DNA of 64,000 bases. Origin: Micromonospora globbae. GTDB lineage: Bacteria; Actinomycetota; Actinomycetes; Mycobacteriales; Micromonosporaceae. The stretch covers positions 124,001-188,000 of the forward strand of contig NZ_RAQQ01000011.1 of assembly GCF_003610785.1 (NCBI RefSeq). Direction: 5' to 3'. Both the position numbers and the translations under genes were made by a program. Each line of letters begins with the position of its first letter. The stretch's first letter is position 1. Under the pieces are notes generated by a model. That model was not told where the DNA came from. It saw nothing but the letters and a program-made list of their open reading frames with translations, and made no database searches. Below, piece by piece: positions 8,865-17,546 of the stretch.

Positions 8865-10306
8865 CCCCCGGGCCGGGGGATCGCCGCCGCGGCGGTCTGC
8901 TGTCCGCGCCCCTGCCGCGCGGCGTGGCCCTCGGCCTGCGCGGCCGGCTCATGGTGATCGGCGTGCTCGGCCTCAGCGTGGGGCTGGCGCTCGGCGGCGT
9001 GGTGCTGCTCGCCGTCCTCGGGTACGCGCTGCAACGCAGCGTGGACGCGGACGCGACCCGGACGGCCGAGGCCGTCGCCCGGCTCGCCGCCGAGGACGCG
9101 CTGCCCGATCCGCTGCCCGTCGCCGGCGGTCAGGTGCGGGTGCAGGTCGTCGACGCGCAGGGGCGGATCCGCGCCGCGTCGATCGACGCGGACCGGCTGG
9201 TGCCGATGGTGCGCCCCGACCGGCTCGACCCGGACCGGCGCGAACGCCTGGTGGTCTCGGGCGAACGCGTGGGCCTCGCCGGGCCGGTGCGGGTGGTGAC
9301 CGTGCCCGCCGGCACCGCCGCCGACCCGCTCACCGTGCTGGTCGCGAAGTCGTTGGCGGACGTCCGGCACAGCACGCACGTCGTACGGACCATCCTGCTG
9401 GTCAGCTTCCCGCTGCTGGTCGGGGCGCTCGCCGCGGTGGCCTGGCGGGTAGTCGGCGCGACCCTGCGACCCGTGGAGGCGCTGCGCCGGGGCGCCGAGG
9501 AGATCACCGGCCGCGCCGGACCGGAGCGGCTGCCGGTGCCCGCGTCCCGGGACGAGGTGCACCGGCTGGCGGTCACCCTGAACGGCATGCTGGACCGGCT
9601 GGAGTCGGCGCGGCAGCGGCAGCGGGCCTTCGTGGCCGACGCCGCGCACGAGCTGCGCAGCCCGGTGACCAACATCCGCACCGAGCTGGAGGTCGCCCAG
9701 CGCCTCGGCGACCGTACGGACTGGGCGGCCGTGACGGAGAGCCTGCTCGCCGACACCGAGCGGCTGAGCCGTCTCGTGGACGACCTGCTGCTCCTGGCCC
9801 GGCTCGACGAGGCCGCCGGCCGGGGCGCCGCCCGGTCCGGTCCGGCGGCGACCGGGCCGGTCGAGCTGGGTGAGCTGTTGACCGTGACGGCGTCCCGCTA
9901 CCCGTCGCCGCCGGTGGAGGTGACGCCGCCCGGCGCGCCGCTGTGGACCGTCGGCGACCCGGACGAGCTGCGCCGCGTCCTCACGAACCTGCTGGACAAC
10001 GCCGTGCGGCACGCGCGTACGCGGGTGGTGCTGGCCGCCGCGCCGGCCGGGGCGTACCACCTGGTGACGGTGACCGACGACGGACCCGGCATCCCGGCCG
10101 CGGACCGCGAGCGGGTCTTCGACCGGTTCACCCGGCTGGACGACGCGCGGGCCCGCGATGCCGGCGGCGCCGGTCTGGGCCTGGCGATCGTCCGGGAGCT
10201 GGTACGCCGGGCCGGCGGCACGGTGAGCCTCGACGACGCCGACGGGCCGGGTCTACGGGTGTCGCTCCGGCTGCCCGCGCTGTCCCCGAGCGACGAGGGC
10301 CGGTGA
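8861..10306 (+). CDS. Membrane sensor histidine kinase
   Basis: A 481-residue partner of the preceding regulator. The first membrane helix is near residues 30-60, followed by an extracytoplasmic sensor of about 100 residues and a second helix (TILLVSFPLLVGALAAVAWRVV). HAMP comes next, then HisKA with the phosphoacceptor His in FVADAAHELRSPVTNIR, and a HATPase domain with the N box (LTNLLDNAVRHA), G1 (DDGPGI) and G2 (GAGLGLAIV). The GTG start overlaps the regulator stop. The signal is unknown. The kinase ends directly beside a tiny opposite-strand ORF. Confidence 0.93.
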
Positions 10307-10381
10307 TCAGGCGAGCAGGAGGACACCCACGACGACGAGCGGCAGGCCGACGAACAGGAAGATCCCGACTCCGGTGAGCAC
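10307..10381 (-). CDS. Possible 24-residue hydrophobic peptide, in frame after the TPR gene
   Basis: GTG at 10381 begins 24 codons ending one base before the kinase stop. The peptide is one long hydrophobic stretch (GIFLFVGLPLVVVGVLLL). It lies in the same frame as the preceding 609-residue ORF, just after that ORF's TGA, and no other stop intervenes. It could be a small membrane protein or a tail cut off by a new stop codon. The ribosome site is weak, so the call is tentative. Confidence 0.3.
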   Translation of the reverse strand: MLTGVGIFLFVGLPLVVVGVLLLA

Positions 10382-10402
10382 CCGGCCCCCGCGACGGTCC
10401 GG

Positions 10403-12232
10403 TCACCGGCGGCGGGTGCAGACCTCGTCGGCCGTGGCGACGGTGTCCGTGGACCAGACGACCGCCACGGTGAAGCAGTAGTCGTTGCTGGGGCTCAGCC
10501 CGTAGACGACGAAGCTGGTGGTGCCGGCGGGCAGGTCGGTGAGGGCCGACTTCGGCTGGCCGGCCCGTCCACCCGAGATGACCACGGGCCCCTCGCCGCC
10601 GGCCGGGTAGGTCCAGCGCAGCGCCACGTTGTCGCGGTTGTCGCGGAGGCTCACGCCGGTGGGTGGCGTACCGGGGGAGACGGTCGGACCCGCGGGGGCG
10701 GTGGGCGGCGCGTCGCTGGTCGTCGCCGCCGCGCCCGTCGTGGCGGGGGACCGTGCCGGGGGTGACGTGTCCCCGTCGACGCGGTTGAATCCGACGATCA
10801 CCGCGGCCGTGCCGAGCAGCACGACGACCACGCCGGCGACCACCAGGGGGACGAGCCGGCGCCCCGCCGGGGACGGCGGCCGGTGCACCGGCGCCGGCAG
10901 CAGCGGGGACGGCAGCAGCGGGGACGGCAGCAGCGGGGACGGCGGTTCGGGGGCGCGGCGTACCCGGTGCACGCCGTCGGCCTCCTCACCGGCCAGGCCG
11001 GCCACCGCGGGCGGCACCGGCGTCTCGGGCGCCCCGTCGTCGCGGCTCGGCGGTGGCCACCCGTCGTCGTACGCGGTCGGCGGCCACTCGCCGGCGACCG
11101 CGCCGGAATGCGCGCGGGCTCCCGACGTCGCCTCCCCGGCCGGCCGCGCGTCGTCCGGCCACGGGGCGTCGGCCGGCGCCGAGCCATCGGACCACGGGGC
11201 ATCGGCCCCCGCCCAGCCACCCGACCATGTGGCGTCCGCCGCCGTCGGGTCGTCCGGCCACGGTGTGTCGGCCCTCGGCGTCGGGTCGTCCGGCCACGAG
11301 GCGTCGTCGGGCGCGCCGGCGCTCGCCGGCGCGTCGGGCCACGGCGCGTCGGCGGCCGGTGCCGGCGGCTCGTCGCCGGTGTGCTCCGGCGGCCACCACG
11401 CGCGATCGGCCCCGGTCGGGTCGTCCACGGGCTGGCGTGGCACGGGGACCGTCGGCGGGTACGCCGGCCCGTCACCCTGGGGTGGGGTGCGGGCCGAGGG
11501 CACCACCGGGGCGTCCCGCGTGGCCGGTGAGGTCTCGGCGCAGACGTGGTCGGGGTTGGCGGCGGCCCGGGCGAGCGCCGCCACCTGGACGGCGAGCGGG
11601 TCGTCCACGGGGAGGTGCTGCCGGCAGAGTTCCCGGGCCAGGGCGAGGTTCTCGTGCGCCTCGGCGAACTGCCCGCAGTCGCGCTGCATGGCGCCGAGCC
11701 GGGCGAGCATCTTGATGCCGCTCGGGTGCCCGTCGCCGTACACCTCCCGGTGCAGCTCCCAGGCGTCCTGGAGGCGGTCGCGGGCGACCTGGCACTGCCC
11801 GCGGGCGTACTCGACGGTGGCCAGGTCGGCGTGGGCGGCGAGCACCCGCAGCGACTCGGGGCCGTCCTGCGCCGTCAACTCGATGATGACGTCCTGGTAG
11901 AGGCGGGCGGCCCGGGAGTGCGCGCCGACCCGGTGCAGCACGGCGGCCAGGGTCGCGGCGGCCGCGACGGTGCGGGGGTCGGAGCGGCCGTGCAGGCGGG
12001 TGTGCGCCGCGTACGCGTACGCCGCCCAGCCCCGGGCGGAGTGCGGCTCGCCGAGGGCGACCAGCACCCGGGCCTGGAGGCTCGCCGCCTCGGCGAGGTC
12101 GGGCGTGGCGTTGACGGGGCGCGGGTCGGCGTCGCTCAGCGCGTCGGACAGCAGCCGTTGCGCGCCGGCGAGGTCCCCCGTGGACACCAGCCGGTGCGCC
12201 TGGTCGGTGAGTTCGCCGAAGCCGGAGGGCAC
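10403..12232 (-). CDS. TPR protein with Pro/Asp-rich linker, membrane helix and FN3-like domain
   Basis: A 609-residue single-pass membrane protein. Residues 1-230 are tetratricopeptide-like helices (AQRLLSDALSDADP, YAAHTRLHGRSDPRTVAAAATLAAVLHRVG, LHREVYGDGHPSGIKMLARLGAM), typical of a protein-binding scaffold. Residues 240-400 are low complexity, with repeated WPDDPT/WSDGSA-like units, then PSPLL repeats near residue 435. A helix (LVPLVVAGVVVVLLGTAAVIVGF) is near 460-480. The last 90 residues form a fibronectin type III-like domain (VALRWTYP, YGLSPSNDYCFTVAV), probably outside the cell. GTG start at 12232. The function is unknown. It is transcribed away from the MarR gene upstream. Confidence 0.75.
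   Translation of the reverse strand: MPSGFGELTDQAHRLVSTGDLAGAQRLLSDALSDADPRPVNATPDLAEAASLQARVLVALGEPHSARGWAAYAYAAHTRLHGRSDPRTVAAAATLAAVLHRVGAHSRAARLYQDVIIELTAQDGPESLRVLAAHADLATVEYARGQCQVARDRLQDAWELHREVYGDGHPSGIKMLARLGAMQRDCGQFAEAHENLALARELCRQHLPVDDPLAVQVAALARAAANPDHVCAETSPATRDAPVVPSARTPPQGDGPAYPPTVPVPRQPVDDPTGADRAWWPPEHTGDEPPAPAADAPWPDAPASAGAPDDASWPDDPTPRADTPWPDDPTAADATWSGGWAGADAPWSDGSAPADAPWPDDARPAGEATSGARAHSGAVAGEWPPTAYDDGWPPPSRDDGAPETPVPPAVAGLAGEEADGVHRVRRAPEPPSPLLPSPLLPSPLLPAPVHRPPSPAGRRLVPLVVAGVVVVLLGTAAVIVGFNRVDGDTSPPARSPATTGAAATTSDAPPTAPAGPTVSPGTPPTGVSLRDNRDNVALRWTYPAGGEGPVVISGGRAGQPKSALTDLPAGTTSFVVYGLSPSNDYCFTVAVVWSTDTVATADEVCTRRR
10896..10940. repeat. 15-bp tandem repeat, three copies, inside the TPR gene
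   Basis: Three perfect copies of ggcagcagcggggac, encoding PSPLL repeats just before the membrane helix. In-frame unit length means copy number could change without breaking the gene. Confidence 0.85.
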
Positions 12233-12289
12233 GCCCCATCGTGCTCATCCGAGCACGGTATGTACAAGACCCGCGCCGGTGTGGATACG

Positions 12290-12742
12290 TCAGGATCCGG
12301 TCAGGTGGTCGACCAGCGTCTCGCTGATCCGGCGCAGCTGCGTGACCTGGGCCGGGGTGAGCGCGTCGAACAGGTGCCGGCGTACGCCCTCGACGTGGCC
12401 GGGCGCGGCGGCCGCGAGCGTCGCGAAGCCGGCGTCGGTGAGGTGGGCAATCTGGCCCCGCCGGTCCGTCGGGCAGTCCTCCCGCCGCACCCAGCCGGCG
12501 TCCTCGAGTCGCGCCACGGCGTGCGAGAGCCGGCTGCGCGACGAGCCGGTCACGTCCGCCAGCTCGCTCATGCGCAGCCGGCGCTCGGGTGCCTCGGAGA
12601 GCCGGACCAGGATCTCGTAGTACGCGTGCGGCATCCCCGCGTCGCGTTGCAGCTCGCGGTCCAGGTTCTCCATGAGCCCCCGCGTGGCGGCGAGGAACGC
12701 CCGCCAGGTGCGCTGCTCGTCCGGATCCAACCACCGTGTCAT
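12290..12742 (-). CDS. MarR-family repressor
   Basis: A 150-residue winged-helix regulator. The core reads LRMSELADVTGSSRSRLSHAVARLEDAGWVRREDCPTDRRGQIAHLTDAG, the full recognition helix and wing. The ATG at 12742 is preferred over upstream ATGs because TATGAT lies 7 nt before it, the spacing of a leaderless transcript. It is divergent from the VOC-family gene, and a GTTGA-N4-TCAAC palindrome overlaps both -35 boxes, so it probably represses itself and the VOC gene. Confidence 0.88.
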   Translation of the reverse strand: MTRWLDPDEQRTWRAFLAATRGLMENLDRELQRDAGMPHAYYEILVRLSEAPERRLRMSELADVTGSSRSRLSHAVARLEDAGWVRREDCPTDRRGQIAHLTDAGFATLAAAAPGHVEGVRRHLFDALTPAQVTQLRRISETLVDHLTGS

Positions 12743-12749
12743 GACCCCC

Positions 12750-12794
12750 ATCATACGGCGGTTAGTTGAGAGTTCAACAAAACCGAGCTACCGT
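12750..12794. promoter_or_regulatory. Divergent promoters sharing a MarR-type operator
   Basis: Leftward: TTGAAC (complement of 12772-12777), 16-nt spacer, TATGAT (complement of 12750-12755). Rightward: TTGAGA (12766-12771), 17-nt spacer, TACCGT (12789-12794), 6 nt before the VOC start. The palindrome GTTGA-GAGT-TCAAC (12765-12778) covers both -35 boxes. Both transcripts would be leaderless. Confidence 0.6.
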
Positions 12795-12800
12795 CGACGC

Positions 12801-13322
12801 ATGGGAATCCACCGGCTCAACCACGCGGTCCTCTACGTCAGCGACCTCGCGCGCAGCGTCGCCTTCTACCGGGACGTGCTGGGCTTCCGGCAGGTCGAGA
12901 TGACCCCGGACGGCTTCCGCGGCGCCGCCTTCCTCCAGGCGCCCGACTCCACCAACGACCACGACCTCGGCCTCTTCGAGATCGGCGCGGCCGCGGGCCG
13001 CTCGACGGCCGGCCGCGCCACCGTGGGCCTCTACCACCTGGCCTGGGAGGTGGACACGCTCGACGAACTCGCCGCCACCGCCGAGCGGCTGGCCGCCGCC
13101 GGCGCGCTCGTCGGCGCGTCCGACCACGGCAGCACCAAGAGCCTCTACGGGCAGGACCCGGACGGCCTGGAGTTCGAGATCGTCTGGCTCGTCCCGGCGG
13201 ACCTGCTCGACGACGCCGCGCTGGACGCGCGCAAGCGCATCGGCCGGCTCGACCTCGACCGGGAGCGGCAGCGCTACGGCGGCCAGACCCGCGGCGGGGT
13301 GGGCATCTCCGTGTCCGCCTGA
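12801..13322 (+). CDS. VOC-family (glyoxalase/dioxygenase-like) protein
   Basis: A 173-residue metal-binding-fold protein. It has paired beta-alpha-beta modules: LNHAVLYVSDLARSVAFYRDVLGF at the N-terminus and LYHLAWEVDTLDELAATAERL in the second half, ending in a typical DPDGLEFEIVW. Candidate metal ligands are His8, His in YHLAWEV and Glu in EFEIV, the pattern of extradiol dioxygenase-like members. The C-terminal 30 residues are an Arg-rich extension. ATG at 12801 fits a leaderless transcript. Probable regulation by the divergent MarR suggests a role with an aromatic or electrophilic compound; the substrate is unknown. Confidence 0.85.
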   Translation: MGIHRLNHAVLYVSDLARSVAFYRDVLGFRQVEMTPDGFRGAAFLQAPDSTNDHDLGLFEIGAAAGRSTAGRATVGLYHLAWEVDTLDELAATAERLAAAGALVGASDHGSTKSLYGQDPDGLEFEIVWLVPADLLDDAALDARKRIGRLDLDRERQRYGGQTRGGVGISVSA

Positions 13323-13347
13323 ACCGGCCGTGCGGTAGAACGGCAGG

Positions 13348-14274
13348 ATGTCCAGCGACCCGATCGCCCCCGTCCTGCGTGAACTGCTCGTCCGGCAGCT
13401 GGAGGCCTGGCTGCCGGCGGCCCTGAAGCGCTCCCGCCGCGCCACCCTCGCCCTGGCGTACGCCGACGGGGACGCCCGTGGCGCGGACGACGCGCTGCGG
13501 GCGGTCGCCGCGCAGGCGGACCGGCTGCGCGGTAGCCGGCTCGCGGTGGTCGTGCTCGCCGCCGGGGCGGCCGACCTGCCGGCGCGGCTCGGGCCGATCG
13601 AGGCCGCGCTACCGGCCGACGTGGCCGTGCACGTGGTGCCGGGCGGTCCGGACCGCCTGCCCGTCGCGTTGAAGGCGGCCGGTGCCGCCGGCGCCCCGCT
13701 CCTGTCCGTCGTGGACCTCGGCGTCCCGACGGCGGGCGCGGCCGGCACCGCCGATCCGACCCCGCCCGCGGGCCTGGACCCGGCCGTGCTGGCCGCCGCG
13801 GCCGGCGGCCGGCCCTCCGAACTGCTGCTCTGGGGCGGCGGACCCGCCCGCGGCGCGCTGACGGCGGCCGGATTCCCGCTGGTGGCCGAGGCGGAGCTGG
13901 TGGCCGGCGAGGGCGGGACGGGAACGGCGATCACGCTCGGCACCGGGTGGGACCGCAGCCTGGAGGCGTTCAAGGACGCGCTGTGGGCGGTCGACGCCGG
14001 CCTGCGGTACGGCGATCCGGCCGACCCGGAACACCTGCTGGACGTCTCGCGTGACCCGGATCCCGGCCCCCTGCGCCGGGAACTGCTCGCCGAGCTGGCC
14101 CGCTCCGGTCCGCGTACGGTCAGCGAGCTGCGCCGCCACACGCTGACCGCCACCGTCTACCGGTCGGCCGACGCCGTGCGGGCGCTGACCGGGCTGGTCG
14201 ACGACGGCGAGGTGGTCCGCGAGCGGGAGTCCGGGCGGCTCGCCGGTGACGAGTTCATCTCCCTCGCCGGTTGA
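13348..14274 (+). CDS. Hypothetical protein with C-terminal winged-helix-like segment
   Basis: A 308-residue soluble, Ala-rich protein I cannot assign. The N-terminal 90 residues (VLRELLVRQLEAWLPAALKRSRRATLALAYADGDARGADDALRAV) look like a Rossmann-type alpha/beta region with repeated VVVLAAG/VHVVPGG strands. Residues 230-308 (LRRELLAELARSGPRTVSELRRHTLTATVYRSADAVRALTGLVDDGEVVRE) resemble a winged helix. It could be a DNA-linked regulator or a three-gene-defence-type accessory, but there is no supporting context. It is downstream of the VOC gene with a 25-nt gap and ends in a hairpin. Confidence 0.7.
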   Translation: MSSDPIAPVLRELLVRQLEAWLPAALKRSRRATLALAYADGDARGADDALRAVAAQADRLRGSRLAVVVLAAGAADLPARLGPIEAALPADVAVHVVPGGPDRLPVALKAAGAAGAPLLSVVDLGVPTAGAAGTADPTPPAGLDPAVLAAAAGGRPSELLLWGGGPARGALTAAGFPLVAEAELVAGEGGTGTAITLGTGWDRSLEAFKDALWAVDAGLRYGDPADPEHLLDVSRDPDPGPLRRELLAELARSGPRTVSELRRHTLTATVYRSADAVRALTGLVDDGEVVRERESGRLAGDEFISLAG

Positions 14275-14293
14275 GGGCTCCCGCCGGGAGCCC
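14275..14293 (+). terminator. Short stem-loop terminator
   Basis: 8-bp stem GGGCTCCC / GGGAGCCC with a 3-nt loop directly after the stop of the 13348 gene. Confidence 0.55.
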
Positions 14294-14352
14294 GCGGCGC
14301 ACCACGACGGGCGGGCGCCCTCCCGCCGTGATGACCGTCGGACAGGCGGATC

Positions 14353-14610
14353 TCAGTACCGGGTCTTCACCAGGAACGCGTAGCCGACCACCTTGGTGCC
14401 GTTCCAGTTGTACATGGGGTAGCACGGCCCCGGCGACGTCCACGACGAGACGTACGTCGGGCGCGCCGCCTTGCACGCCGACAACGTCGGGTAGAGCGGG
14501 CTCGTGTAGTCGGCGAGAGCGGGCGAGGCGGTGCCCAGCACCAGGCCACCGGCGAGTGCGGCGGCGGCCACGAGGCTGCGGGTGCGGGGACGACGCAGGC
14601 GGTTCGCCAT
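14353..14610 (-). CDS. Small secreted protein, unknown function
   Basis: An 85-residue precursor. ATG at 14610 follows GGAGA. The signal peptide RTRSLVAAAALAGGLVLGTASPALA is probably cleaved before DYTSPLYP, leaving about 56 residues with two Cys (SACKAARP and GPCYPMYNW), probably a disulfide. The mature part is rich in Tyr, Trp, Pro and Ser, as in small secreted beta proteins of actinomycetes. Family not recognised. It is monocistronic, with convergent transcription from the left neighbour. Confidence 0.78.
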   Translation of the reverse strand: MANRLRRPRTRSLVAAAALAGGLVLGTASPALADYTSPLYPTLSACKAARPTYVSSWTSPGPCYPMYNWNGTKVVGYAFLVKTRY

Positions 14611-14732
14611 CTGTTCTCCGTTCCGTACGGGCGGATCCATTGAGGATCTTGACGTACGGAGCATAACGGCGTTCGCTGCTGACCACCCGGCGTCCGGCGC
14701 CCAAGATCAGAAATGCGACACGACGACTGCCC

Positions 14733-14762
14733 CGGGGTGCCGGTGGTGTCACCGGCACCCCG
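14733..14762. terminator. Stem-loop terminator
   Basis: Perfect 13-bp stem CGGGGTGCCGGTG / CACCGGCACCCCG with loop GTGT, 15 nt past the DUF4236 gene stop. Confidence 0.75.
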
Positions 14763-14777
14763 CGCGACCTCGGGAGC

Positions 14778-14957
14778 TCACCGCCGGGACTTGTCCTGCT
14801 TCCACGACAGCGGACCGGGCAGGTCCACCCGGTGCGCGCGAGCCCGGGAGTTCCAGGACCACCGGCCGATCTTGATGCTCCACGAGGAGAAGCCGTTCTC
14901 GGTGAAGTTGAGGATCAGCGGCCCGATCTTCTGCCGCTTGCGGAACATCACACCCAT
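14778..14957 (-). CDS. DUF4236 family protein
   Basis: A 59-residue basic protein. ATG at 14957 follows GAAGGGAG. The sequence MGVMFRKRQKIGPLILNFTE, followed by NGFSSWSIKIGRWSWNSRARAHRVDLPGPLSW, matches the DUF4236 pattern (F-R-K-R, G-P-x-x-x-N, S-W, G-P-x-x-S-W). The domain occurs in bacteria and phage as a tiny stand-alone protein of unknown role, often beginning larger surface or toxin-like proteins. Here it is complete and alone. Confidence 0.82.
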   Translation of the reverse strand: MGVMFRKRQKIGPLILNFTENGFSSWSIKIGRWSWNSRARAHRVDLPGPLSWKQDKSRR

Positions 14958-15052
14958 CGCCGAACTCCCTTCCTCGCCGTGCCTGCCTGCCGTCGGAATC
15001 GTCAATGCCCGCGCGGCCGGATCGGGAAACTCGGAGGCGTTCCAGGGTGGAC

Positions 15053-15958
15053 TCAGCGCACGGAGTGCGGCGACCCGCGCCACGTCTCGGCCGGCGGCCG
15101 GGGCCGCACGACGCGCGCGGACGGGGGTTGCTCACGGCCGGCCCGGAACGCCCCGGGGCTGACGCCGACCTCCCGCGTGAAGAACCGGCCGAAGTTGGTC
15201 GGCTCGGAGAAGCCCAGCCCGCGGCCGATCCGGGCGATCGGCTCGTCGGTGGCGGCGAGCAGGCGGCTGGCCTGCAACGCCACCCGCTCGTCGATCACCT
15301 GCTTGGCGCTGCGTCCGGTCACCGCGAGGCAGGCGCGGGTGAGCGTACGCACCGAGCAGCCCAGCCGGGCGGCGTAGTCCTCCACCCGGCGGGTGTGCCG
15401 GTAGCCGCGCTCGACCTCGCGGCAGAAGCGCCGGAAGGTGGTCTCCTCGGGCCGGGGCGCCGGCCGCGCCTCGTTGCTCAGGGCGAGCCGGAGGAGCAGC
15501 ACGGCGAGCTGGTGACGGAGCAACCCCCGGGCGGCGGCCACCCCGCGGTGCCGCGCACAGTCGACGGCGAGCTGACTCACCTCGGTGATGACCGCGTCCT
15601 CGTCCTCGCCGGCGAGCTGCCGCCACGCCGGTACCGCGTCCGGGTCGACGTCGAGGCCGCGCAGGGCCGCGGCGTCCCAGCGCACCACGGTGGCGTCGAG
15701 CCGCGGGCAGGGGCAGCGCAGCACCTGCCCGACGTGCACCCGCAACAGGGTGCCGGGACGGCAGGGGAGCGGTTGGAAGTCCAGCTCGGCGTCGCCGTGC
15801 CCGCTCGTGGCCAGCACCAGCAGGTCCTTGTCGACGAGCACCGGACGCCGCCAGCCGGGATCGCCGGCCAGGTCGGCCAGGGCGAGGGTCTCTATCTCGA
15901 CCGGGAAGGGGAGCGCGTCGCTGACCGATGCCGGGGGGAACTGACCGCAGAAGACCAT
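15053..15958 (-). CDS. AraC-family transcriptional regulator
   Basis: A 301-residue regulator starting at ATG 15958. The N-terminal 170 residues form a poorly conserved ligand or dimerisation domain. The C-terminal domain has two helix-turn-helix motifs: VEDYAARLGCSVRTLTRACLAVTGRSAKQVIDERVALQASRLLAATDEPIARIGRGLGFSEPTNFGRFFTREVGVSPGAFR in order, the AraC/XylS signature. A proline/arginine tail follows. The regulated gene is not evident; the SDR at 16214 is divergent, about 255 nt away, and is the best candidate. Confidence 0.88.
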   Translation of the reverse strand: MVFCGQFPPASVSDALPFPVEIETLALADLAGDPGWRRPVLVDKDLLVLATSGHGDAELDFQPLPCRPGTLLRVHVGQVLRCPCPRLDATVVRWDAAALRGLDVDPDAVPAWRQLAGEDEDAVITEVSQLAVDCARHRGVAAARGLLRHQLAVLLLRLALSNEARPAPRPEETTFRRFCREVERGYRHTRRVEDYAARLGCSVRTLTRACLAVTGRSAKQVIDERVALQASRLLAATDEPIARIGRGLGFSEPTNFGRFFTREVGVSPGAFRAGREQPPSARVVRPRPPAETWRGSPHSVR

Positions 15959-16213
15959 CGCAGGTGACGGTAGTCGGCGTCGCAGGTCAACGCATCCCGA
16001 CACCGCGGGCGGGCGCCTCTCCGGCACCGGCCCGACGCCCTCGCCGGCGTCCGGTGCCGATCACGCTCGTCCCGGCCGGGCTTGTCCCGGTCGGCGCCGC
16101 CGGGCTACGTTACCCGGCGGTAGCGTCGTCCGGGACGGCGCGGCCGTGCCGCGTGGAGGTCGCGGACGGCGCGCGGGATCGGCGGACGGCCGGCGACTCG
16201 CGATGGGGTGAGC

Positions 16214-16990
16214 ATGACGGATCTGTTCTCGGTCGAAGGCAAGACGGTCCTGGTCACGGGCGGATCCCGAGGGATCGGTCTGATGATCGCCGAGGGCTTC
16301 GTGCGCGCCGGCGCCCACGTGGTCATCTCGTCCCGCAAGGCGGACGTGTGCGCGTCGGTGGCCGAGAAGCTCTCCGCCGAGGGTCGGTGCGAGGCGATCC
16401 CGGCGGACCTGTCCAGCGACGCCGGCGCCGAAGGGCTCGCCGCCGCGGTCCGCGAGCGCTTCGACCGGCTCGACGTGCTGGTGAACAACGCGGGCGCCAC
16501 GTGGGGCGCGCCGCTGGAGGCGTACCCGGAGAGCGCGTTCGACAAGCTCTGGGCGGTCAACGTCAAGGCCGTCTTCCGGCTCACCACCGCGCTGCTGCCG
16601 GCGTTGCGGGCCGCGGCCAGCGAAGACGATCCCGCCCGGGTGATCAACATCGGTTCCATCGACGGGATCCGGGTGCCGTGGATGGAGGTGTACGCGTACT
16701 CGGCCACCAAGGCGGCCGTGCACATGCTCACCCGCAGCCTCGCCCACCAGCTCGCGGGGGAGCGGATCACCGTGAACGCGATCGCGCCCGGCCCGTTCGA
16801 GAGCAAGATGATGGCGTTCGCGCTGGACGACCCGGCGTCCCGGGCGGCCATCGAGCAGCAGGTGCCGCTGGGCCGGATCGGCCGGCCCGAGGACATGGCC
16901 GGTACGGCGATCTACCTGTCCTCGCGCGCCGGGGCATACCTCACCGGAGCGGTCATTCCGGTCGACGGCGGCATCACCACCCACGGCTGA
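16214..16990 (+). CDS. Short-chain dehydrogenase/reductase (RhlG-like)
   Basis: A 258-residue NAD(P)-dependent oxidoreductase. ATG at 16214 follows GGGGTGAG; a GTG two codons earlier is possible. The cofactor motif is TGGSRGIG, with VNNAGA, catalytic Ser in INIGSIDG and Tyr/Lys in YAYSATK, and the end motif YLTGAVIPVDGG. The length is normal for classical SDRs. The SRKADVC segment after beta-2 favours NADPH. Members close to this include 3-oxoacyl-ACP reductase-like RhlG proteins; the true substrate is unknown. It is divergent from the AraC gene. Confidence 0.9.
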   Translation: MTDLFSVEGKTVLVTGGSRGIGLMIAEGFVRAGAHVVISSRKADVCASVAEKLSAEGRCEAIPADLSSDAGAEGLAAAVRERFDRLDVLVNNAGATWGAPLEAYPESAFDKLWAVNVKAVFRLTTALLPALRAAASEDDPARVINIGSIDGIRVPWMEVYAYSATKAAVHMLTRSLAHQLAGERITVNAIAPGPFESKMMAFALDDPASRAAIEQQVPLGRIGRPEDMAGTAIYLSSRAGAYLTGAVIPVDGGITTHG

Positions 16991-17026
16991 ACGTCGGCCC
17001 GGCCCGGGGGGCGGGCGGCCCGACGT
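16991..17026 (+). terminator. Stem-loop terminator
   Basis: ACGTCGG (16991-16997) pairs with CCGACGT (17020-17026), and the GC-rich interior extends the stem imperfectly. It directly follows the SDR stop. Confidence 0.55.
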
Positions 17027-17114
17027 ACGCCCGGGTGTGGTGGAGCCGCGCGGACTCGGCAGATCCGCGCGGCCCCGGTGGCCGGATGGCCGGTGTTACC
17101 CGGTGTGACGGTGC

Positions 17115-17546
17115 TCAGCGGCCGGCGAGCAGCCGGTTGACCGCTGTGTCGACGTCCAGGTGCTCGGCCTCGCGGCCGCGCGGGACGACGACGTAGGTCC
17201 GCCGCAGGAAGCGCACCAGGACGCTCCTCGGCACCTCGAAGAGAGCGTTGCCGTCGGGTGACGACAGCGCCAGCGCGACGAAGTCGCCGCGCGGGGTGGC
17301 CCACGGCCACACCCGGACGTCGCCGATACCAGCCGGCTCGTCGAGACCCGTGACCAGCAGTTCCCGCGCGAACGACCAGCTGACGGCCTCGCCCCCCGCC
17401 GACTCGGCGTGGAACAGGACATGGACCGCATACGGGTCAGCAGGGTCGTAACGCAGGCTGGCACGCACCGGCAAGGCGGTGGCGTCAGGCGCGACGAGCC
17501 TTAGCGACGTCTCGACCTCTACGGTCGTCGGTCGGATGACACTCAT
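17115..17546 (-). CDS. ssgB: SsgB-like sporulation-specific cell division regulator
   Basis: A 143-residue SsgA-like protein. In sporulating actinomycetes SsgB marks division sites and recruits FtsZ. ATG at 17546 follows GGGGGAG. Family features are LPVRASLRYDPADPYAVHVLFH, WSFARELLVTGLDEPAGIGDVRVWPW, VALALSSPDGNALFEVP and a C-terminal helix HLDVDTAVNRLLAG. The length and the GDVRVWP core match SsgB rather than the more divergent SsgA-G proteins. It is monocistronic. The 270-nt upstream region is AT-richer than its surroundings and includes a TGAAT-N6-ATTCA repeat that may carry developmental regulator sites. Confidence 0.9.
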   Translation of the reverse strand: MSVIRPTTVEVETSLRLVAPDATALPVRASLRYDPADPYAVHVLFHAESAGGEAVSWSFARELLVTGLDEPAGIGDVRVWPWATPRGDFVALALSSPDGNALFEVPRSVLVRFLRRTYVVVPRGREAEHLDVDTAVNRLLAGR

